Assembly: GCF_011602085.1 (NCBI RefSeq)
Contig: NZ_JAAONY010000001.1
Location: 1,054,001-1,118,000, forward strand
Direction: 5' to 3'
Length of the DNA: 64,000 nt
Origin: Pseudoteredinibacter isoporae
GTDB lineage: Bacteria; Pseudomonadota; Gammaproteobacteria; Pseudomonadales; Cellvibrionaceae
Positions within the stretch are counted from its first letter, which is position 1; each line of letters opens with the position of its first letter. Below, one piece after another: positions 27,043-38,340 of this stretch. A program made the translations under genes and the position numbers. The notes under the pieces were generated by a model. That model did no database searches. It saw only the letters and a list, made by a program, of their open reading frames with translations, and was not told the origin of the DNA.

Positions 27043-28566
27043 ATGACAATGTATAACCATACGCAAAGCCAAGCACTTCCGCGCGCATTATATACCGCCG
27101 AACAGGTAAAAGCCCTGGACCAGGCGGCGATTAATGAGCTGGGGATTCCGGGAATTAAATTGATGAAGCGTGCTGGCCGCGCCGCCTTTGAGAGATTGCT
27201 GCAACATTGGCCCGAAACCGACAGTCTGACGGTGTATTGCGGTGGCGGTAACAATGCAGGTGATGGCTATGTAGTGGCCGCGCTCGCCGCACAAAAGCGC
27301 ATCGCGGTTGATATTGTGCAATTGGCGGATCCCGAGAAGCTACCCGCCGATGCTTACACTGCGTATCAATTTGCCCGCCAGGAAGGGGTAATCATGGCAC
27401 CTTTTCAAGAGCACGGTGCCATTGCGGGTGAAGTAGTGGTCGATGGTTTGCTGGGCATTGGTGCCAGCGGCGCCCCGCGTGGTGATTACGCCGCCGCGAT
27501 TCGTCAAATCAATGAAGCTGGCAAGCCGGTATTGGCATTGGATATTCCCTCTGGACTGTGTGCCGACAGCGGCCACGCCGAGGATGCCGTTAAAGCCGAT
27601 GTCACGGTTTGCTTTATTGGATTGAAGCGCGGCCTGCTAACGGCTCGTGGCCCTAAGCTGTGTGGCCGGCTTTACTATCATGACCTGGCCTGCGCTGAAG
27701 TCTGCAATAAATTACCCGCAGGTGTTGAGCGGATTCAAAGCGCCGAATTGCTGGCCCGTTTGCCTGCCCGTGAAGCCGATGCCCATAAAGGCCGTTTCGG
27801 GCATGTTTTGGTGGTCGGTGGTGATTATGGTTTTGCTGGAGCGGCCCTATTGTCGGCGGAATCCGCTGCTCGTTGTGGTGCTGGTTTGGTCAGTGTGGCG
27901 ACCCGGGCAGAGCATATCAGTGCGATCATATCCCGGCGCCCGGAATTAATGGCGCATGCGGTGGTTTCCGGGCAGGAATTGGAACCCCTGTTGGAAAAAG
28001 CTACGGTGGTGGTAATCGGGCCCGGTTTGGGGCGAAGCCCATGGTCCGAGCAATTACTGCAGAAAGCGGCGGACTACAGTGCAGAACACCATATTCCCAT
28101 GGTGATGGATGCCGATGCTCTGAATATGCTTGCCGAAGGCAGAGTGCTGGAAGGCGCGCGCGATAATTGGGTGCTAACACCGCATCCCGGTGAGGCGGCC
28201 CGTCTCCTGAAGAGCGATATTCCGAGCATTGAAAATGATCGTTTTGAGAGCGTAGCTCAGTTGCAACAGCGTTATGGCGGTGCAGTACTGTTGAAAGGTG
28301 CAGGCAGTTTGATCTGCTGTAACCAAGCCGCAATTGGTTTAGCCAGTGTGGGCAATCCCGGGATGGCAACAGCTGGTATGGGCGATGTGTTGAGCGGTGT
28401 TATCGCGGCATTAATTGCTCAGGGCATGAGTGTTGGTGACGCCTGCCGACTGGGGGTGTGCCTGCACGGTGATGCCGGTGATCTGGCCGCGGATGAGTTT
28501 GGTCAGCGAGGCATGCTGGCGGCCGATTTGATTCCCTATCTTGCAGAATTGCTTGCGGAGTCCTAG
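27043..28566 (+). CDS. nnr: Bifunctional NAD(P)H-hydrate epimerase / ADP-dependent dehydratase
   Basis: A 507-residue repair enzyme for damaged NAD(P)H. The N-terminal epimerase half (1-220) has [13 protein letters not shown] and DIPSG; the C-terminal dehydratase half (235-500) has [28 protein letters not shown], the ADP-site region [11 protein letters not shown], and [16 protein letters not shown]. Two ATG codons (27043, 27049) are equally possible. It starts the plus-strand run towards purA, with tsaE three bases after its stop. Confidence 0.95.
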   Translation: MTMYNHTQSQALPRALYTAEQVKALDQAAINELGIPGIKLMKRAGRAAFERLLQHWPETDSLTVYCGGGNNAGDGYVVAALAAQKRIAVDIVQLADPEKLPADAYTAYQFARQEGVIMAPFQEHGAIAGEVVVDGLLGIGASGAPRGDYAAAIRQINEAGKPVLALDIPSGLCADSGHAEDAVKADVTVCFIGLKRGLLTARGPKLCGRLYYHDLACAEVCNKLPAGVERIQSAELLARLPAREADAHKGRFGHVLVVGGDYGFAGAALLSAESAARCGAGLVSVATRAEHISAIISRRPELMAHAVVSGQELEPLLEKATVVVIGPGLGRSPWSEQLLQKAADYSAEHHIPMVMDADALNMLAEGRVLEGARDNWVLTPHPGEAARLLKSDIPSIENDRFESVAQLQQRYGGAVLLKGAGSLICCNQAAIGLASVGNPGMATAGMGDVLSGVIAALIAQGMSVGDACRLGVCLHGDAGDLAADEFGQRGMLAADLIPYLAELLAES

Positions 28567-28568
28567 CG

Positions 28569-29066
28569 GTGAATATCGTTAAAACTCTCAATGATGAAGC
28601 GGCCAGTCTGGCCCTGGCCTCTGATCTGTCGGCAGCTTTGCGAACTCAACTGCAAGGCGAAACTGAGCAAGCGGAAAGCGAATTTCCGGATGGTTTGGTC
28701 ATTTATATGCTGGGTGACCTGGGCGCTGGCAAAACCACCTTCAGTCGCGGCATTCTGCGCGGTTTCGGGCATCAAGGTGCGGTTAAGAGTCCAACCTATA
28801 CACTGGTAGAACCCTACGATTTATCGACTCCGGTTTTTCATTTCGATCTGTACCGCCTGGCGGATCCGGAAGAGTTGGAATACATGGGGATTCGAGATTA
28901 CTTTGCGCCGGGAAATCTGTGTTTGATTGAGTGGCCGAGCCGCGGTGAAGGGTTTTTGCCGAAGCCCGACATTGTTATCCGTATTCATGTGGACGGGCAG
29001 GGAAGAAAAATCGATTTGGAGGCGCAAAACGCTGCTGCTGAACGGATTTTAAAAGCACTTGCCTAA
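28569..29066 (+). CDS. tsaE: tRNA threonylcarbamoyladenosine biosynthesis ATPase
   Basis: A 165-residue P-loop ATPase that works with TsaB and TsaD to make t6A37 in ANN-decoding tRNAs. The Walker A is [13 protein letters not shown] and the family element [10 protein letters not shown] follows, with FDLYRL and GLIEWP-like [10 protein letters not shown]. The start is GTG, with GGAG overlapping the stop of the preceding gene. A 30-residue stretch before the P-loop is longer than usual ([18 protein letters not shown]). Confidence 0.95.
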   Translation: MNIVKTLNDEAASLALASDLSAALRTQLQGETEQAESEFPDGLVIYMLGDLGAGKTTFSRGILRGFGHQGAVKSPTYTLVEPYDLSTPVFHFDLYRLADPEELEYMGIRDYFAPGNLCLIEWPSRGEGFLPKPDIVIRIHVDGQGRKIDLEAQNAAAERILKALA

Positions 29067-29085
29067 GGGCAGGAAGTGGTCATTT

Positions 29086-29119
29086 TAGCGGCAGTTCGGT
29101 TTCCCGAAAAAAGCCGCTA
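29086..29119. repeat. Two-step hairpin upstream of amiB
   Basis: TAGCGGC (29086-29092) pairs with GCCGCTA (29113-29119), and inside it TTCGG (29095-29099) pairs with CCGAA (29104-29108). There is no T-run, so a plain terminator is unlikely. It lies between tsaE and amiB and may be an attenuator, RNA stability element or binding site. Confidence 0.45.
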
Positions 29120-29235
29120 TACTTGGTCTATAAGAGTGTGTAGCGGGCTTTCCACCATGATTCTTGCCCGCATATTAATAATATTTATAAAACAGCAATA
29201 GAGTTTGCTGTTGTTGACCAAAACCGGGGGAAGCG

Positions 29236-30591
29236 ATGGGCTTTCGAGCAAGCGAATTAGTGCTGCCCAAGCGCCTATGGATGGTGCTGTCCTTTCTTTG
29301 CTTTTCTATTGCTGAATTCGCTCACGCCAAAGCGCAAATTGAAGGCGTACGGTTATGGCGCGCGCCTGATCATACCCGAGTGGTTTTTGACCTTTCCGCT
29401 CCTCTGGAACACAAACTGTTCAGTCTTGAAAACCCCCACCGCCTGGTTCTGGATATGGAATCGGCCGGTAATAAATTTGCCCTCGCCGATCTGGATCTCA
29501 ATAAAACCCCGATTCGCCGCATTCGCAGCGGTGCTCGCGACAAACAGGATTTGCGCGTTGTGCTGGATTTGCATGAAGCGGTGAAGCCGCGCAGTTTCCT
29601 GTTGAAGCGCCATGGTGATAAACCTGATCGTCTGGTGTTGGATTTATTTGATAAAAGCCTGAAGACCGAGAAAAAACTGGAGCAAGCACAACCCAGCCAA
29701 AAGCGCGACATTATTATTGCGGTGGATGCCGGGCATGGTGGTGAAGACCCGGGTGCGATAGGCCCCGGGGGCTTGCGTGAAAAAGCGGTGGTTCTGGCGA
29801 TCAGCAAGGAGTTGGTGCGCCAGATTAATCAGGTCAAAGGTTACAAAGGTAAATTGGTGCGCACGGGAGATTATTACATCGGGCTGCGTAAACGCCGCAA
29901 CATTGCCCGTGATATTCGCGCTGATTTATTTATCTCTATTCATGCGGATGCTTTCAAACATCCGAGCGCAAGCGGTGCTTCGGTTTTTGCTTTGTCTCGT
30001 CGTGGTGCCACTTCTGAAACCGCTCGCTTTCTGGCCCGTAAGGAAAACGAGGCGGATTTGATTGGTGGTGTTGGTGGTGTGAGCCTGGAAGATAAGGATG
30101 AAGTGCTCGCCGGTGTGTTGGTCGATCTTTCCATGACGGCCAGCTTGAGTTCGAGCCTGCAGGTTGGAGACAAGGTTTTAAAATCCATGGGTAAAATCGC
30201 CAAGCTGCACAAACGTCGTGTGGAGCAGGCGGGTTTTGCGGTATTGAAGTCACCTGATGTGCCATCAATTCTGGTGGAAACCGGTTTTATTTCCAATCCT
30301 AAAGAAGCGAAAAACCTGGGCAGCAGCCGCTACCGTAAAAAAATGGCCAGCCAGATTTTCAAAGGGGTGCGCAGTTACTTTGATGACAAACCGCCTGTTG
30401 GAAGTTACCTCGCTTGGGTGAAAAATGGCCAGAAGGAAGGGCGCCCCAGAGAATACATTATTGCCCGGGGGGATACCTTGTCGGGTATTGCACTGGAGTA
30501 CAATGTTTCGGTTGCCGCTCTGAAAAAGGCCAACAAGCTGCGCAATTCCCGCATTCGCGTGGGGCAACGTTTGAAAATTCCCACATCGTAA
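29236..30591 (+). CDS. amiB: N-acetylmuramoyl-L-alanine amidase (AMIN-Amidase_3-LysM)
   Basis: A 451-residue exported cell-wall hydrolase that splits daughter cells by cutting the peptide from MurNAc. A signal peptide ends near FAHAKA; AMIN domain at about 35-130; Amidase_3 at about 155-375 with [11 protein letters not shown] (zinc His), a Glu in GLREKAV, and SIHADAF (His) and [10 protein letters not shown] (Glu); a single LysM at 404-448 ([19 protein letters not shown]). Amidases of this kind need an EnvC/NlpD-type activator. Position before mutL matches E. coli amiB. Confidence 0.95.
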   Translation: MGFRASELVLPKRLWMVLSFLCFSIAEFAHAKAQIEGVRLWRAPDHTRVVFDLSAPLEHKLFSLENPHRLVLDMESAGNKFALADLDLNKTPIRRIRSGARDKQDLRVVLDLHEAVKPRSFLLKRHGDKPDRLVLDLFDKSLKTEKKLEQAQPSQKRDIIIAVDAGHGGEDPGAIGPGGLREKAVVLAISKELVRQINQVKGYKGKLVRTGDYYIGLRKRRNIARDIRADLFISIHADAFKHPSASGASVFALSRRGATSETARFLARKENEADLIGGVGGVSLEDKDEVLAGVLVDLSMTASLSSSLQVGDKVLKSMGKIAKLHKRRVEQAGFAVLKSPDVPSILVETGFISNPKEAKNLGSSRYRKKMASQIFKGVRSYFDDKPPVGSYLAWVKNGQKEGRPREYIIARGDTLSGIALEYNVSVAALKKANKLRNSRIRVGQRLKIPTS

Positions 30592-30704
30592 CAGCTCTCG
30601 AGTATCTGCTGGCCAGCGAGTGTTCTAAAGCCCCACCTTCGAAGGATGCGAAAGTTCCTAAAGCCCGTTAAACTGCCTGCCTTGTCTGTACGGATTTAAA
30701 TCAC

Positions 30705-32585
30705 ATGTCGAAAATCAAGCTTCTTAGCCCCCGTCTCGCTAACCAGATTGCCGCCGGTGAGGTCGTTGAACGCCCTGCGTCGGTCATTAAAGAACTGTTG
30801 GAAAACAGTTTGGATGCCGGTGCCAGTCGTGTTGAAGTCGAGATTGAAGCTGGCGGTGTTAAGCTGATGCGTGTGCGGGACAATGGCAGTGGTTTAGGTA
30901 AGGATGATCTACCGCTGGCGCTGTCACGTCACGCCACCAGTAAAATCTACGAGCTGGACGATCTGGAGGCGGTCGGTACTTTGGGTTTTCGCGGAGAAGC
31001 TCTGGCGAGTATCAGTTCGGTTTCAAGGCTGACACTGACCAGTAATGCCGGAGATGCTGGCGATGCCTGGCAGGCCAGTGCGGAAGGGCGAGACATGGTC
31101 GCTGAGCTGAAGCCCGCTGCTCATCCCCGAGGGACAACGGTGGAAGTGCGAGATCTGTTTTTTAACACGCCAGCACGACGCAAGTTTTTACGTACCGAAA
31201 AAACCGAGATGAATCGCATTGATGATGTGATCAAGCGATTGGCAATGTCTCGCTTCGATGTGAACTTTGTTCTACGCCACAATGGCAAGGCCATTCACAA
31301 TTTGCCAGCGGCCAGCAATCAACACGAAAAAGAGCGCCGTCTGGCCCAGATATGTGGCCCGGCTTTTATGGAAAATGCGGTGCATCTGGATATTGAACGC
31401 AGTGGATTGCGTCTGTGGGGGTGGGTGGCATTGCCGAGTTTTTCCCGCAGTCAGGCGGATATGCAGCACTTCTATGTGAACGGCCGTGCGATTCGCGATA
31501 AGTTAGTGACCCACGCGGTACGCCAGGCGTATCAGGATGTGCTTTATCATGGTCGTCATCCGGCTTACGTTTTGTACTTGGAGCTGGACCCCGCCACCGT
31601 AGACGTGAATGTGCACCCGACCAAACACGAGGTGCGTTTTCGCGATAATCGTATGGTGCACGATTTCCTGTTTCGAAGCTTGCACCGGGCGCTGGCGGAA
31701 GTACGCCCCGATGATCAGTTGCCCAGCGCCGACGCGAATGTTTTACAGCCAACAACAGCACCAACCAGTGGTGTAGCCGCTGGTGAATTCAAACAGCAGG
31801 AGGCGATGGATTTTCGCCCGCAAAGTGCACCGTTTTCTGCGCCTGTCGGCGCTTCCGGTTTTACGTCGGGTGCAGCTCCTGCCTATCGGCCTGAGCAGCG
31901 ACCAGCCGCCGATCAATTACGTGAACAAATGGCTAACTACGCGCAAGTGGTTGCGCCTTCAGAACATCAAAATCAGGGGCTTGAAAGTTCAGACGAACAG
32001 ATTCCACCTCTGGGTTATGCCATTGCTCAACTGAAAGGCATTTATATATTGGCAGAAAATGCCCAGGGTCTGGTGGTCGTTGATATGCATGCCGCTCATG
32101 AACGGGTCGTTTATGAGCGCATGAAGTTGGCCCATGCGGCTGAAGGGATTAAGGCCCAGCCTTTGTTGGTGCCCCAGAGTCTAGCCCTCAGTCAAAAAGA
32201 AGCCGACTTTGCAGAACAGTTTAATGATAATTTCAGTTCTCTGGGTTTTGTGATTGAACGGGCAGGCCCGGAAACCTTATTGGTTCGTCAGGTGCCGATG
32301 CTGCTGAACAAAGCCGATGTGGAAACCTTGGTGCGAGATGTGCTTTCCGATTTGATCGAATACGGTGACAGTCGCCGCATTACAGAACACGCTAATGAGA
32401 TTATGGCGACCATGGCCTGTCATGGTTCCGTGCGTGCCAATCGTAAACTGAGCATTGCTGAAATGAACGCTCTGTTGAGGGATATGGAAGCTACCGAGCG
32501 CAGCGGTCAATGCAACCATGGCCGCCCAACCTGGTCGATGTTGAGCTTGGCCGAGATGGATAAACTGTTTATGCGGGGACAGTAA
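30705..32585 (+). CDS. mutL: DNA mismatch repair protein MutL
   Basis: A 626-residue mismatch-repair coordinator. The GHKL ATPase shows [29 protein letters not shown] and [14 protein letters not shown]; residues about 330-430 are a low-complexity linker; the C-terminal domain holds [12 protein letters not shown] (460-471), which fits DQHA(x)2E(x)4E apart from Met for Gln, plus CHGSVRA and CNHGRPTW. It therefore looks like an endonuclease-type MutL, as in Pseudomonas, which would remove the need for MutH. The last 17 bases overlap the end of the convergent GGDEF-EAL gene. Confidence 0.97.
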   Translation: MSKIKLLSPRLANQIAAGEVVERPASVIKELLENSLDAGASRVEVEIEAGGVKLMRVRDNGSGLGKDDLPLALSRHATSKIYELDDLEAVGTLGFRGEALASISSVSRLTLTSNAGDAGDAWQASAEGRDMVAELKPAAHPRGTTVEVRDLFFNTPARRKFLRTEKTEMNRIDDVIKRLAMSRFDVNFVLRHNGKAIHNLPAASNQHEKERRLAQICGPAFMENAVHLDIERSGLRLWGWVALPSFSRSQADMQHFYVNGRAIRDKLVTHAVRQAYQDVLYHGRHPAYVLYLELDPATVDVNVHPTKHEVRFRDNRMVHDFLFRSLHRALAEVRPDDQLPSADANVLQPTTAPTSGVAAGEFKQQEAMDFRPQSAPFSAPVGASGFTSGAAPAYRPEQRPAADQLREQMANYAQVVAPSEHQNQGLESSDEQIPPLGYAIAQLKGIYILAENAQGLVVVDMHAAHERVVYERMKLAHAAEGIKAQPLLVPQSLALSQKEADFAEQFNDNFSSLGFVIERAGPETLLVRQVPMLLNKADVETLVRDVLSDLIEYGDSRRITEHANEIMATMACHGSVRANRKLSIAEMNALLRDMEATERSGQCNHGRPTWSMLSLAEMDKLFMRGQ

Positions 32586-35004
32586 GGGAATTGTTTTCCT
32601 GCTCCAGACGCTGCTTGTTCAAAACCTCGATCAGCTCTTTTTGTGTGAGCGGTTTGGCAAACAGGTAGCCTTGTCCGTAGTCGCAATTATTTTGATTCAG
32701 GAAGTCATGCTGTTCGGGGTTTTCAATACCTTCGGCCACAACTTTTAATTGCAGTTTGTGCGCCATCGCAATAATCGCCGCTGTGATTTCCATATCGCTC
32801 TGGCTGTTGGGAATGTCCATCACAAAGGAACGGTCGACTTTCAGAATATCGACGGGCAGGGATTTTAAATAGCTGAGCGAAGAGTAACCGGTACCAAAGT
32901 CATCGATGGACAGGGTGACGCCAAGCTCACGTAGCTTTTGCAACAGCTCAAAGCTCTCATCAATATTTCCCATCACCATGGATTCGGTAATTTCCAGCTC
33001 AAGGTATTCTGTTGGTAAGCCGGTGGCGGCCAGGGTTTTTTCAACGGAGCGAAGAAAACCGGGGTCTGTAAATTGACGGGCAGAGATGTTCACGGCTACT
33101 TTAATCGGTGGCAGCCCGGCTTTTAACCAGCTGGAAACCAATCGGCAGCTTTCTTTAAGGATCCATTCACCGACGGGCACAATAAGACCGGTCTCTTCCA
33201 GTGTGTCGATAAACTGATCGGGGTATTGCAAACCTTTGCTGGGGTGCTGCCAACGAATCAAGGTTTCCATTCCACAAATTTCGCTGCTATTGATGTGGAC
33301 CTGTGGCTGGAAATAAAGCTCGAACTCCTGGTTCGCCAGAGCATTTCGCAATTCATTTTCCAATGATAATTGTCGAGCTGCACGCAGAGTCAGTTCCTTG
33401 CTGAAGGCGCAGTATTTGTTTCGGCCCATGGCTTTGGCCTGATACATGGCGAGGTCGGCGTTCTGCAATAATTCTTCGGTCGTAATGCCGTCGTTTGGCG
33501 CCACCACAATGCCGATGCTTGCGGAAATATTAATCTCGGTGCCAGCAATGTGTATGGGCATAATCAGTGTGCTGAGGATGTGTCCGGCCAGAGATCGAGT
33601 TTCGATGGGGTCGCTGACTTTATCAATCAGGATGCAAAACTCATCGCCACCCAAGCGCCCGACCACGTCAGCGGCGCGAACACAGGATTTCAATCGGTTC
33701 GAGACAATGCCCAGTAATTTATCGCCGGCACTGTGGCCGAGGGAATCGTTGATACGTTTGAAATTGTCGAGATCCAGAAACAATAAAGCGAAGCCGGTTT
33801 TGTTGCGCTTGAAGCGTCGCTGACGAAGTTTGATTTCTTTTAGAAAACAGTAGCGATTCGCGAGGCCAGTCAGATTGTCGAACATGGCCAGGTTTTTCAG
33901 CTCGTCCGTACTTTCCTGTAGCTGCATTTGCAGTTGGTCGAGCTGGGTGGAGAGCTCACTTTCGGCTTCCAGCAGTTGATCAACTTCGTCAGAGAAAAAA
34001 CGACGTGGCTTTTGCCGTTTGATCAGGGACGAGGCCAGCTCATAATCACCCTTGATCAGAGTGCGCATGATGCGTGTTTGTTTGATCATACGATTCAAGG
34101 GCATAAGCATCATCATAAATAACACGATGCACCCGGTAAGCAGCGGTAACAGAATTTGGCTGAGCGATTGTTCTTCAGCCTCCCTTGCCGCTTGTACCGA
34201 TTTGCTGATATCGGAAAGAATCACAACACTTAAGCGTGCATCCATAAATTGTGGCATGCCGAAGATACTGATGTCGTAGGCGCGATTATCAGACTCCAGG
34301 GTTTGGTTGGTGCCGATGCTGTCTGTAAAGCTGCTCTGATGGGAAAGGCGAATTATGTGCGGCAAGTTTTTTCGGCGTTGGGTGAGGTGCAATACCGACT
34401 GAGTCCAGTTGGGAATGTCCGGGTTTTCGATATTCGGGCGACGACTGATAATGCCGATATCGGTTTTGGTGACCCGGCGAAAATCATCCAGCAGCTGGCT
34501 GAGCTCAACATCGATCTGGATAAGCTGATGGCCATCGGAACCCTTGATAGGCATCAACATGGATTGACTGCAGCGTTCCTGACAGCTGATTTTGGAACCC
34601 GACTGATTCACGCCTGCAATGGTCTCTCGTAAAACCGACGCCGGCATACGGGGTGAACTGCCCCAGCTGTTCAGCATGGTTCCGCTGCTGTCATAAAGAC
34701 TGATGCCCTCAATGCCCCAATCGGCTTGCAGGTAGAGCCAATAACGATCGATGACCTGTTTCAGACTGCTGTTCTGTGGGTATCTAAGGGCTTCGGGGAT
34801 TCCGCTGGCCACCTGCTGCAAGTGATGTTCGGATTGCTCAATCAGTCCGGTCAATAAGCCCACGTGCTGCTGATGCATTTCAGTGCGCTCGCTCGCGTTG
34901 GTTTTGCTGGCACGCTGGTCGATGAAATAGAAGAAAACGGCGCACAAAAACGCCAGCAATAAACTGACTGCAAGTGTCGCTTTCCATCTCAGACTGATAA
35001 ACAT
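32569..35004 (-). CDS. Membrane-bound GGDEF-EAL cyclic di-GMP protein
   Basis: An 811-residue inner-membrane signalling protein. Membrane helices at about 8-28 and 284-302 enclose a periplasmic sensor of 250 residues with Cys141 and Cys145. A HAMP-like/coiled-coil linker (about 305-370) is followed by the cyclase domain: GGDEF intact at 452-456 with an RxxD inhibitory site (RAAD, 443-446). The phosphodiesterase domain has ETL (580-582) in place of EAL, keeping the metal-binding Glu, and [17 protein letters not shown] and AEGIE. Both activities are possible. The gene splits the usual mutL-miaA pair. Confidence 0.93.
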   Translation of the reverse strand: MFISLRWKATLAVSLLLAFLCAVFFYFIDQRASKTNASERTEMHQQHVGLLTGLIEQSEHHLQQVASGIPEALRYPQNSSLKQVIDRYWLYLQADWGIEGISLYDSSGTMLNSWGSSPRMPASVLRETIAGVNQSGSKISCQERCSQSMLMPIKGSDGHQLIQIDVELSQLLDDFRRVTKTDIGIISRRPNIENPDIPNWTQSVLHLTQRRKNLPHIIRLSHQSSFTDSIGTNQTLESDNRAYDISIFGMPQFMDARLSVVILSDISKSVQAAREAEEQSLSQILLPLLTGCIVLFMMMLMPLNRMIKQTRIMRTLIKGDYELASSLIKRQKPRRFFSDEVDQLLEAESELSTQLDQLQMQLQESTDELKNLAMFDNLTGLANRYCFLKEIKLRQRRFKRNKTGFALLFLDLDNFKRINDSLGHSAGDKLLGIVSNRLKSCVRAADVVGRLGGDEFCILIDKVSDPIETRSLAGHILSTLIMPIHIAGTEINISASIGIVVAPNDGITTEELLQNADLAMYQAKAMGRNKYCAFSKELTLRAARQLSLENELRNALANQEFELYFQPQVHINSSEICGMETLIRWQHPSKGLQYPDQFIDTLEETGLIVPVGEWILKESCRLVSSWLKAGLPPIKVAVNISARQFTDPGFLRSVEKTLAATGLPTEYLELEITESMVMGNIDESFELLQKLRELGVTLSIDDFGTGYSSLSYLKSLPVDILKVDRSFVMDIPNSQSDMEITAAIIAMAHKLQLKVVAEGIENPEQHDFLNQNNCDYGQGYLFAKPLTQKELIEVLNKQRLEQENNSLTVPA

Positions 35005-35459
35005 TGATACACTCGTCTTTTACGTTCGCCGCTGCCTTGCTTTGTTGAGCGTAGGTAGGGTCGGCACATTTTTACGGATGCCTTAAGATTCACTGCTCGT
35101 TTTCCTTTGGCTGGGTGCCGGGGAAGGTCTGAGGACGAACACTCCTGATGTTTTACTTTCCCTTTGTGGAACTGTGCAGCCACCCGAATAAGCATAGTCT
35201 CGAATAAAGGCATCCGTGTCGTTTATCGTAAAATCTAGCTTAATGTTAATGGCTTTTTTCAATGCTTGAAGCCAGAAGGGCCGATTATCTCTAAATAACA
35301 AACTAATTTATGGGGAACTGTTCAAAATTGGAAAGCTTGTCATGCTTACTTTGGGCTTTTTGGCTTAGCTGGACTAGTTATTAAGTTTTAAGTGTCCAGT
35401 ATTTGCACAAATAAGCATGAGTTCGAGAGAATATTTTGAATCGCCGTTATACTGGATAA
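35005..35459. other. 455-base divergent intergenic region between the GGDEF-EAL gene and miaA
   Basis: It must contain promoters for both genes. A TATACT at 35448-35453 ends only six bases before the miaA ATG. A minus-strand frame of 72 codons (35083-35301) starts with TTG and lacks a Shine-Dalgarno; I do not call it. The rest is AT-rich with no repeat, RNA fold or convincing gene visible. Confidence 0.45.
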
Positions 35460-36458
35460 ATGACTGTATCAATACCTACAGGTGATTCTAACCTGTCAAA
35501 TGTAATCTTCCTGCTTGGACCTACGGCATCGGGTAAAACCGCCCTGGCTCTGGAAATTGCCAAGCAGCTTCCTGTTGAAATTATCAGCGTTGATTCGGCG
35601 TTGGTTTACCGTGGCATGGACATCGGGTCCGCGAAACCCAGTGCCGAAGAATTGGCCCAGGTGCCCCATCATTTGATTGATATCAGGGACCCGGCTGAGC
35701 CCTACAGTGCAGCAGATTTCAGAGTTGATGCTGAAGCCTTGGTCGAAGATATTCTGGCCAGGGGGAAAACCCCCTTGCTGGTCGGTGGCACCATGCTCTA
35801 TTTCAAAGCCCTACTGGATGGCATGGCGGATATGCCAGCGGCCGATGCTGCGGTGCGTATGGAAATTGAACAGCTGGCTGAAAAAGAGGGGTGGCCAGCG
35901 GTGCACGCTGAGTTGGCGAAAGTGGATCCTGAAACGGCGGCCGCTATTCACCCGAATCATTCCCAACGACTGAGCCGGGCCCTTGAGGTTTATCGCTCGA
36001 GTGGTAAAACCATGAGCGAATTGCGTCGCCAGCAACAAGCTGAACAACGTGAAGGGTTTTCGGATCGTTACCGAGTTTTGCAAATGGCCATCGCGCCCCA
36101 TGATCGTGCATTGCTTCACCGGCGCATCGAGCAACGTTATCACGCCATGATTGATCAAGGTTTGCTCGATGAGGTGAAGGCTATGCATTGTCGCGCGGAT
36201 TTGCATGTTGCACTTCCTTCGGCGCGTGCGGTGGGTTATCGGCAAATTTGGCAGTACCTGGATGGTGAGTTGAGTCTCGATGAGGCCGTAGAAAAAGCAA
36301 TTGTGGCGACGCGTCAACTGGCGAAGCGCCAATTGACCTGGTTACGGGGCTGGTCTGAACTAAACTGGGTCTACATAGACAAAGAAGATGGACAATTATT
36401 ACGGGAAGATGAAATTATCTCCCAAGCGATGGGATTTATTGGCCGAAAGGACATATAA
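35460..36458 (+). CDS. miaA: tRNA dimethylallyltransferase
   Basis: A 332-residue enzyme that adds a dimethylallyl group to A37 of tRNAs reading UNN codons. It shows [15 protein letters not shown] (P-loop), [30 protein letters not shown] and [12 protein letters not shown]. The N-terminus is about ten residues longer than usual and no alternative ATG lies between it and the P-loop. The ATG has only a weak GGA upstream and a -10-like TATACT six bases away, so a leaderless transcript is conceivable. It is followed by hfq and hflX in the standard order. Confidence 0.96.
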   Translation: MTVSIPTGDSNLSNVIFLLGPTASGKTALALEIAKQLPVEIISVDSALVYRGMDIGSAKPSAEELAQVPHHLIDIRDPAEPYSAADFRVDAEALVEDILARGKTPLLVGGTMLYFKALLDGMADMPAADAAVRMEIEQLAEKEGWPAVHAELAKVDPETAAAIHPNHSQRLSRALEVYRSSGKTMSELRRQQQAEQREGFSDRYRVLQMAIAPHDRALLHRRIEQRYHAMIDQGLLDEVKAMHCRADLHVALPSARAVGYRQIWQYLDGELSLDEAVEKAIVATRQLAKRQLTWLRGWSELNWVYIDKEDGQLLREDEIISQAMGFIGRKDI

Positions 36459-36598
36459 TAGGTATGTCAGTTGTAAAAGGTCTCATTTGAGCCCTTTATT
36501 ACGCTTGTTTCTGCCTCTTCAGAGTCGTCCCCAGCTATATTTGGCTCTAGAGAGTGTTTTTGCAGGAAGTTTTTTGCTTATTTTTAAGGAGAATAACA

Positions 36599-36850
36599 AT
36601 GTCAAAGGGGCATAGCCTACAAGACCCTTACCTGAATGTGTTGCGTAAAGAGCGCATTCCGGTGTCCATTTACTTGGTAAACGGTATTAAGCTTCAGGGC
36701 CAGGTTGAATCATTCGACCAGTTTGTGGTTCTGTTGAAAAACACTGTTAGCCAGATGGTTTATAAACACGCAATTTCTACGGTTGTTCCTTCTCGCCCTG
36801 TACGTGTACCTATGTTGAATCCAGCAGCAGGTGAAGGCGAAGAAGGTTAA
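36599..36850 (+). CDS. hfq: RNA chaperone Hfq
   Basis: An 83-residue Sm-like hexameric RNA chaperone that pairs small RNAs with mRNAs. The core is fully standard: [20 protein letters not shown], then [18 protein letters not shown] (Sm1) and [14 protein letters not shown] (Sm2, with the KH pocket). AAGGAG precedes the ATG by eight bases; a longer in-frame reading from 36554 would include the Shine-Dalgarno and is rejected. The C-terminal tail is short (about 12 residues), as in Pseudomonas, not long as in E. coli. Confidence 0.98.
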   Translation: MSKGHSLQDPYLNVLRKERIPVSIYLVNGIKLQGQVESFDQFVVLLKNTVSQMVYKHAISTVVPSRPVRVPMLNPAAGEGEEG

Positions 36851-36866
36851 TCAATAGAGGGTAACC

Positions 36867-38180
36867 TTGTTTTTTGATCGACCTGATTCGGGTGAACTGG
36901 CAGTTTTGGTTCACCTGGATCTCTCTCGCAGTGAAGATTCAGACGACCCCCGCGAATTCGAAGAGCTTGTGCTCTCGGCCGGCGGAGATCCAGTTGCTTT
37001 TCTGACTGGCCATCGTCACAGTCCCACCCCTAATTTTTTTATTGGCAGCGGTAAGCTTGATGAACTCAAGCAGACGGTGCAGTTGCACGGTGCCCAGCTG
37101 GTTATTTTCAATCATGTATTGAGCCCGAGTCAGGAGCGCAATCTGGAAAAAGAGCTGGAGTGTCGGGTATTGGACCGCACCGGTTTGATTCTGGATATTT
37201 TTGCCCAGCGCGCCCGTACCCACGAAGGTAAGCTGCAAGTTGAGCTGGCCCAGTTAAGGCATATGTCGACACGCCTGATTCGTGGTTGGACACACCTTGA
37301 GCGCCAAAAAGGTGGCATCGGTTTGCGCGGACCGGGTGAAACTCAGTTAGAAACCGACCGCCGCCTGCTGCGCGGGCGCATCAGCGCCATCGAAAAGCGC
37401 CTTGAAAAAGTGCGTAAGCAACGCGATCAGGGGCGTCGTTCACGTCAGCGAGCTGATTTACCGACACTGTCGCTGGTGGGTTACACCAACGCTGGCAAGT
37501 CCACACTGTTCAATATCATTACCGAAGCCGGCGTTTACGCTCAGGATCAGCTGTTTGCAACGCTGGACCCAACCATGCGGAGAGTTGAGCTGGATGGTGT
37601 CGGTGGTGCTGTTCTGGCGGATACCGTGGGCTTCATTTCCCATTTGCCCCATAAGCTGGTGGAGGCCTTTCGCGCCACGTTGGAAGAGGCGGCTAATGCC
37701 GATCTGTTGTTGCACGTTATCGATGCGGCAGCTGAGGAGCGCGATCGCAATATTGAAGCCGTCGACGAAGTGCTGGATGAAATCGGTGCCGGAGAGATTC
37801 CGGCGCTGAAAATCATGAATAAAATTGATTTGCTGGGTCTTGAGCCTCGAATTGATCGCGATGATCAAGGTCAGCCTGTTGCGGTCTGGTTATCGGCTCA
37901 CAGTGGTGAAGGTGTCGATTTATTACTGCAAGCCATTGCTGAACGTGTCGGGCGAGACATGATTCACGAAGTGTATTCCATGGCGGGGGTTGAAATGGCG
38001 GCATCGGGCCGTTTGCGCTCTCGTTTTTACGCAAACAATGCCGTTATTAATGAAAGCTATGATGATGCTGGTGCAATGCACCTTGAGTTGCGTATGCCGC
38101 GCAATGATTTTCGTCGCATTTTGGCGGCTGAAAACCTCAAGGAGGCCGATGTGCCGCGTGTTGAAGTGGTCAGGCACTAG
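36867..38180 (+). CDS. hflX: GTPase HflX
   Basis: A 437-residue ribosome-associated GTPase that splits stalled or heat-damaged ribosomes. The N-terminal HflX domain (about 20-190) includes FIGSGKLDEL and LRGPGETQLETDRRLL; the G domain has GYTNAGKSTLFN (G1), DTVGFISHLP (G3) and NKIDLL (G4). The start is TTG with GAGGG upstream, giving MFFDRPDSGE, which matches the usual N-terminus. It is 16 bases after hfq, so both are cotranscribed. Confidence 0.96.
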   Translation: MFFDRPDSGELAVLVHLDLSRSEDSDDPREFEELVLSAGGDPVAFLTGHRHSPTPNFFIGSGKLDELKQTVQLHGAQLVIFNHVLSPSQERNLEKELECRVLDRTGLILDIFAQRARTHEGKLQVELAQLRHMSTRLIRGWTHLERQKGGIGLRGPGETQLETDRRLLRGRISAIEKRLEKVRKQRDQGRRSRQRADLPTLSLVGYTNAGKSTLFNIITEAGVYAQDQLFATLDPTMRRVELDGVGGAVLADTVGFISHLPHKLVEAFRATLEEAANADLLLHVIDAAAEERDRNIEAVDEVLDEIGAGEIPALKIMNKIDLLGLEPRIDRDDQGQPVAVWLSAHSGEGVDLLLQAIAERVGRDMIHEVYSMAGVEMAASGRLRSRFYANNAVINESYDDAGAMHLELRMPRNDFRRILAAENLKEADVPRVEVVRH

Positions 38181-38340
38181 TGTCTGCGGGCCCGAGGGCT
38201 TTTGTGCATTAATTGCCTTAAAATGCCAATAGCCTCGGCTATTAAGTTGCGTAAGTTTGCTTGTAAAATAGCGCATCAGCCTTATATTGATTTATAACAA
38301 TTCACAGGCAGTACGGCTGCCTTTTGACTGGAGAAAATCT

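Noticed and set aside
35083-35301. 72-codon minus-strand frame upstream of the GGDEF-EAL gene
   Set aside because: TTG start without a ribosome-binding site, no recognisable domain; it lies in a promoter region.
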